DNA of 6,770 nucleotides from contig CALCHI010000256.1 of the NCBI GenBank assembly GCA_937901285.1, positions 1 to 6,770 on the forward strand. The letters are read 5' to 3'. A program made the translations under genes and the position numbers. The notes beneath the pieces are model-generated. The model searched no databases. It saw nothing but the letters and a program-made list of their open reading frames with translations, and was not told the DNA's origin. The DNA comes from UBA8437 sp003445035. Lineage in GTDB: Bacteria; Planctomycetota; Planctomycetia; Planctomycetales; Planctomycetaceae. Below, piece by piece: positions 6,007 to 6,770 of the stretch (position 1 is its first letter; every line of letters starts with the position of its first letter).

Positions 6007-6770
6007 TTATGAGGGGCTGGTCCGGATCCGTAGGTCGCGGTTGGCGTCGAACCCCTTGATCGTCATGCGGAACGGAAGTTCCTTGATGGAGAACTGCCAA
6101 CTGTTGCCCTTGGTGGAGATCACCGAAACCGCGCTCTTGGTCGAGATCTCAACGTTTCCACCTTTGCCGGCGCGAAAATCGAGCGTGCTGTATCGCGAAT
6201 ACGGATTACCTCTGGATGTGTCATAGGCCACCTCAACTTTCAGTTCGCACGGCAGATCCTTTTCGGAAAGGGCGTCTGTTCCGGTGAGTGTGAAGCCGCT
6301 CTGCACCTTGTTGATGCTGAACAGGGACGGTGGTGGTGTCAGAGCCGGGACCGGACCGGGGGGGCGGGGATTGTTTCTCCGCCTGTTTCTGCCCGAATCC
6401 GGCTGATCGAACCAGAAGAAGTTCAGCAGTGCATCCTCGCTTTTCTCCTCGGTCACCTCGGCCAGCAGATCGTACAACTGGACCACGGCCTTCTTGATGA
6501 GCGTGACGGTCGTCTGAGAGCCACGCCAGTTTTTGGTCAGTTTTTCGGTGTGACTCGTCCACAGTGTGTGGGCGGCATTTTCAGCATCTCCGAGGAATGC
6601 GCAGATTGGCTCCTCTTCGGCAATCAGTGCTCCCAGAGCGCGACGGTCCTGGAACTTGGACTCCCCGGGAAGTGTCAGACCACCACGAACATACAGGTCC
6701 AGGCCCCTCTGAAGATCGGGAGGACGCTTGATGTAGACGTGGAAATGGCTCTCGATGTTGTCGTCTTCTT
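6007..6770 (-). CDS. C-terminal part of a larger protein, probably a GHKL/HSP90-like ATPase of an accessory/defence operon (5' end cut by window)
   Basis: The frame is open from the right edge to a TAA at 6009-6007 and gives 253 residues; the start lies beyond the window. The visible part opens with HFHVYIKRPPDL (8-19) and RGLDLYVRGGLTLP (21-34), then DRRALGALIAEEEPICAFLGDAENAAHT in two pieces (41-58 and 59-68), a Lys/Thr-rich segment and a helix VVQLYDLLAEV (95-105). From memory, the LGALIAEEEPxxxFLGDAENxAHT pattern occurs towards the C-terminus of bacterial GHKL/HSP90-like ATP-binding proteins in accessory islands; the ATPase domain itself is not in view, so this is inference. An Arg/Asn/Pro-rich linker (127-148) leads to a beta-rich terminal domain (149-253) ending KGFDANRDLRIR. 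The next operon gene starts 44 bp downstream. The gene is certain; its function is not. Confidence 0.6.
   Translation of the reverse strand, partial: EDDNIESHFHVYIKRPPDLQRGLDLYVRGGLTLPGESKFQDRRALGALIAEEEPICAFLGDAENAAHTLWTSHTEKLTKNWRGSQTTVTLIKKAVVQLYDLLAEVTEEKSEDALLNFFWFDQPDSGRNRRRNNPRPPGPVPALTPPPSLFSINKVQSGFTLTGTDALSEKDLPCELKVEVAYDTSRGNPYSRYSTLDFRAGKGGNVEISTKSAVSVISTKGNSWQFSIKELPFRMTIKGFDANRDLRIRTSPS

Noticed and set aside
5963..6100. 46-residue N-terminal extension of the middle operon protein
   Set aside because: It overlaps the 3' end of the preceding gene in another frame and is Pro/Arg/Thr-rich, unlike the rest of the protein.

Overview
This window looks like planctomycete chromosomal DNA. 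That rests on gene content recognised from memory, not on a search: two adjacent DUF1501 (sulfatase/alkaline-phosphatase-like) genes with twin-arginine leaders, a phytanoyl-CoA dioxygenase (PhyH)-type gene and a small DUF6717-like gene, a combination typical of Planctomycetes. No rRNA, tRNA, CRISPR array or insertion sequence was seen.

Layout. From 1 to 3745 three genes lie on the minus strand, read right to left: a PhyH-family dioxygenase (2870-3745), a complete DUF1501 protein (1394-2815) and a second DUF1501 protein (1-1397) whose last few residues run off the left edge. The two DUF1501 genes overlap by four bases (GTGA) and should be translationally coupled. The dioxygenase is 54 bp upstream and could share their transcript. 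From 3746 to 3939 is a divergent regulatory region. It has a near-consensus sigma-70 promoter facing right, with a perfect 6-bp inverted repeat over the expected transcription start. This drives a single small gene (3940-4407, 155 aa) that resembles DUF6717.

A 98-bp convergent gap (4408-4505) separates this from a second minus-strand operon that enters from the right edge: the C-terminal 253 residues of a larger protein (6007-6770), a 248-aa protein of no recognised family (5216-5962) and a 237-aa DUF6339-like protein (4506-5219). The last two overlap by ATGA. Spot counts show lower GC here (about 50-52% in three 60-base lines) than in the DUF1501 genes (62% and 75% in two lines). The gene set resembles modules I recall beside GHKL/HSP90-like ATPases in bacterial accessory or defence islands. 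It is the best candidate for an undescribed system, but its upstream part is outside the window.

How the genes may work together. The left cluster looks like ordinary planctomycete metabolism: exported hydrolase-like proteins plus an oxygenase, substrates unknown. The right operon looks like an acquired multi-subunit module whose ATPase or effector portion lies mostly beyond 6770.
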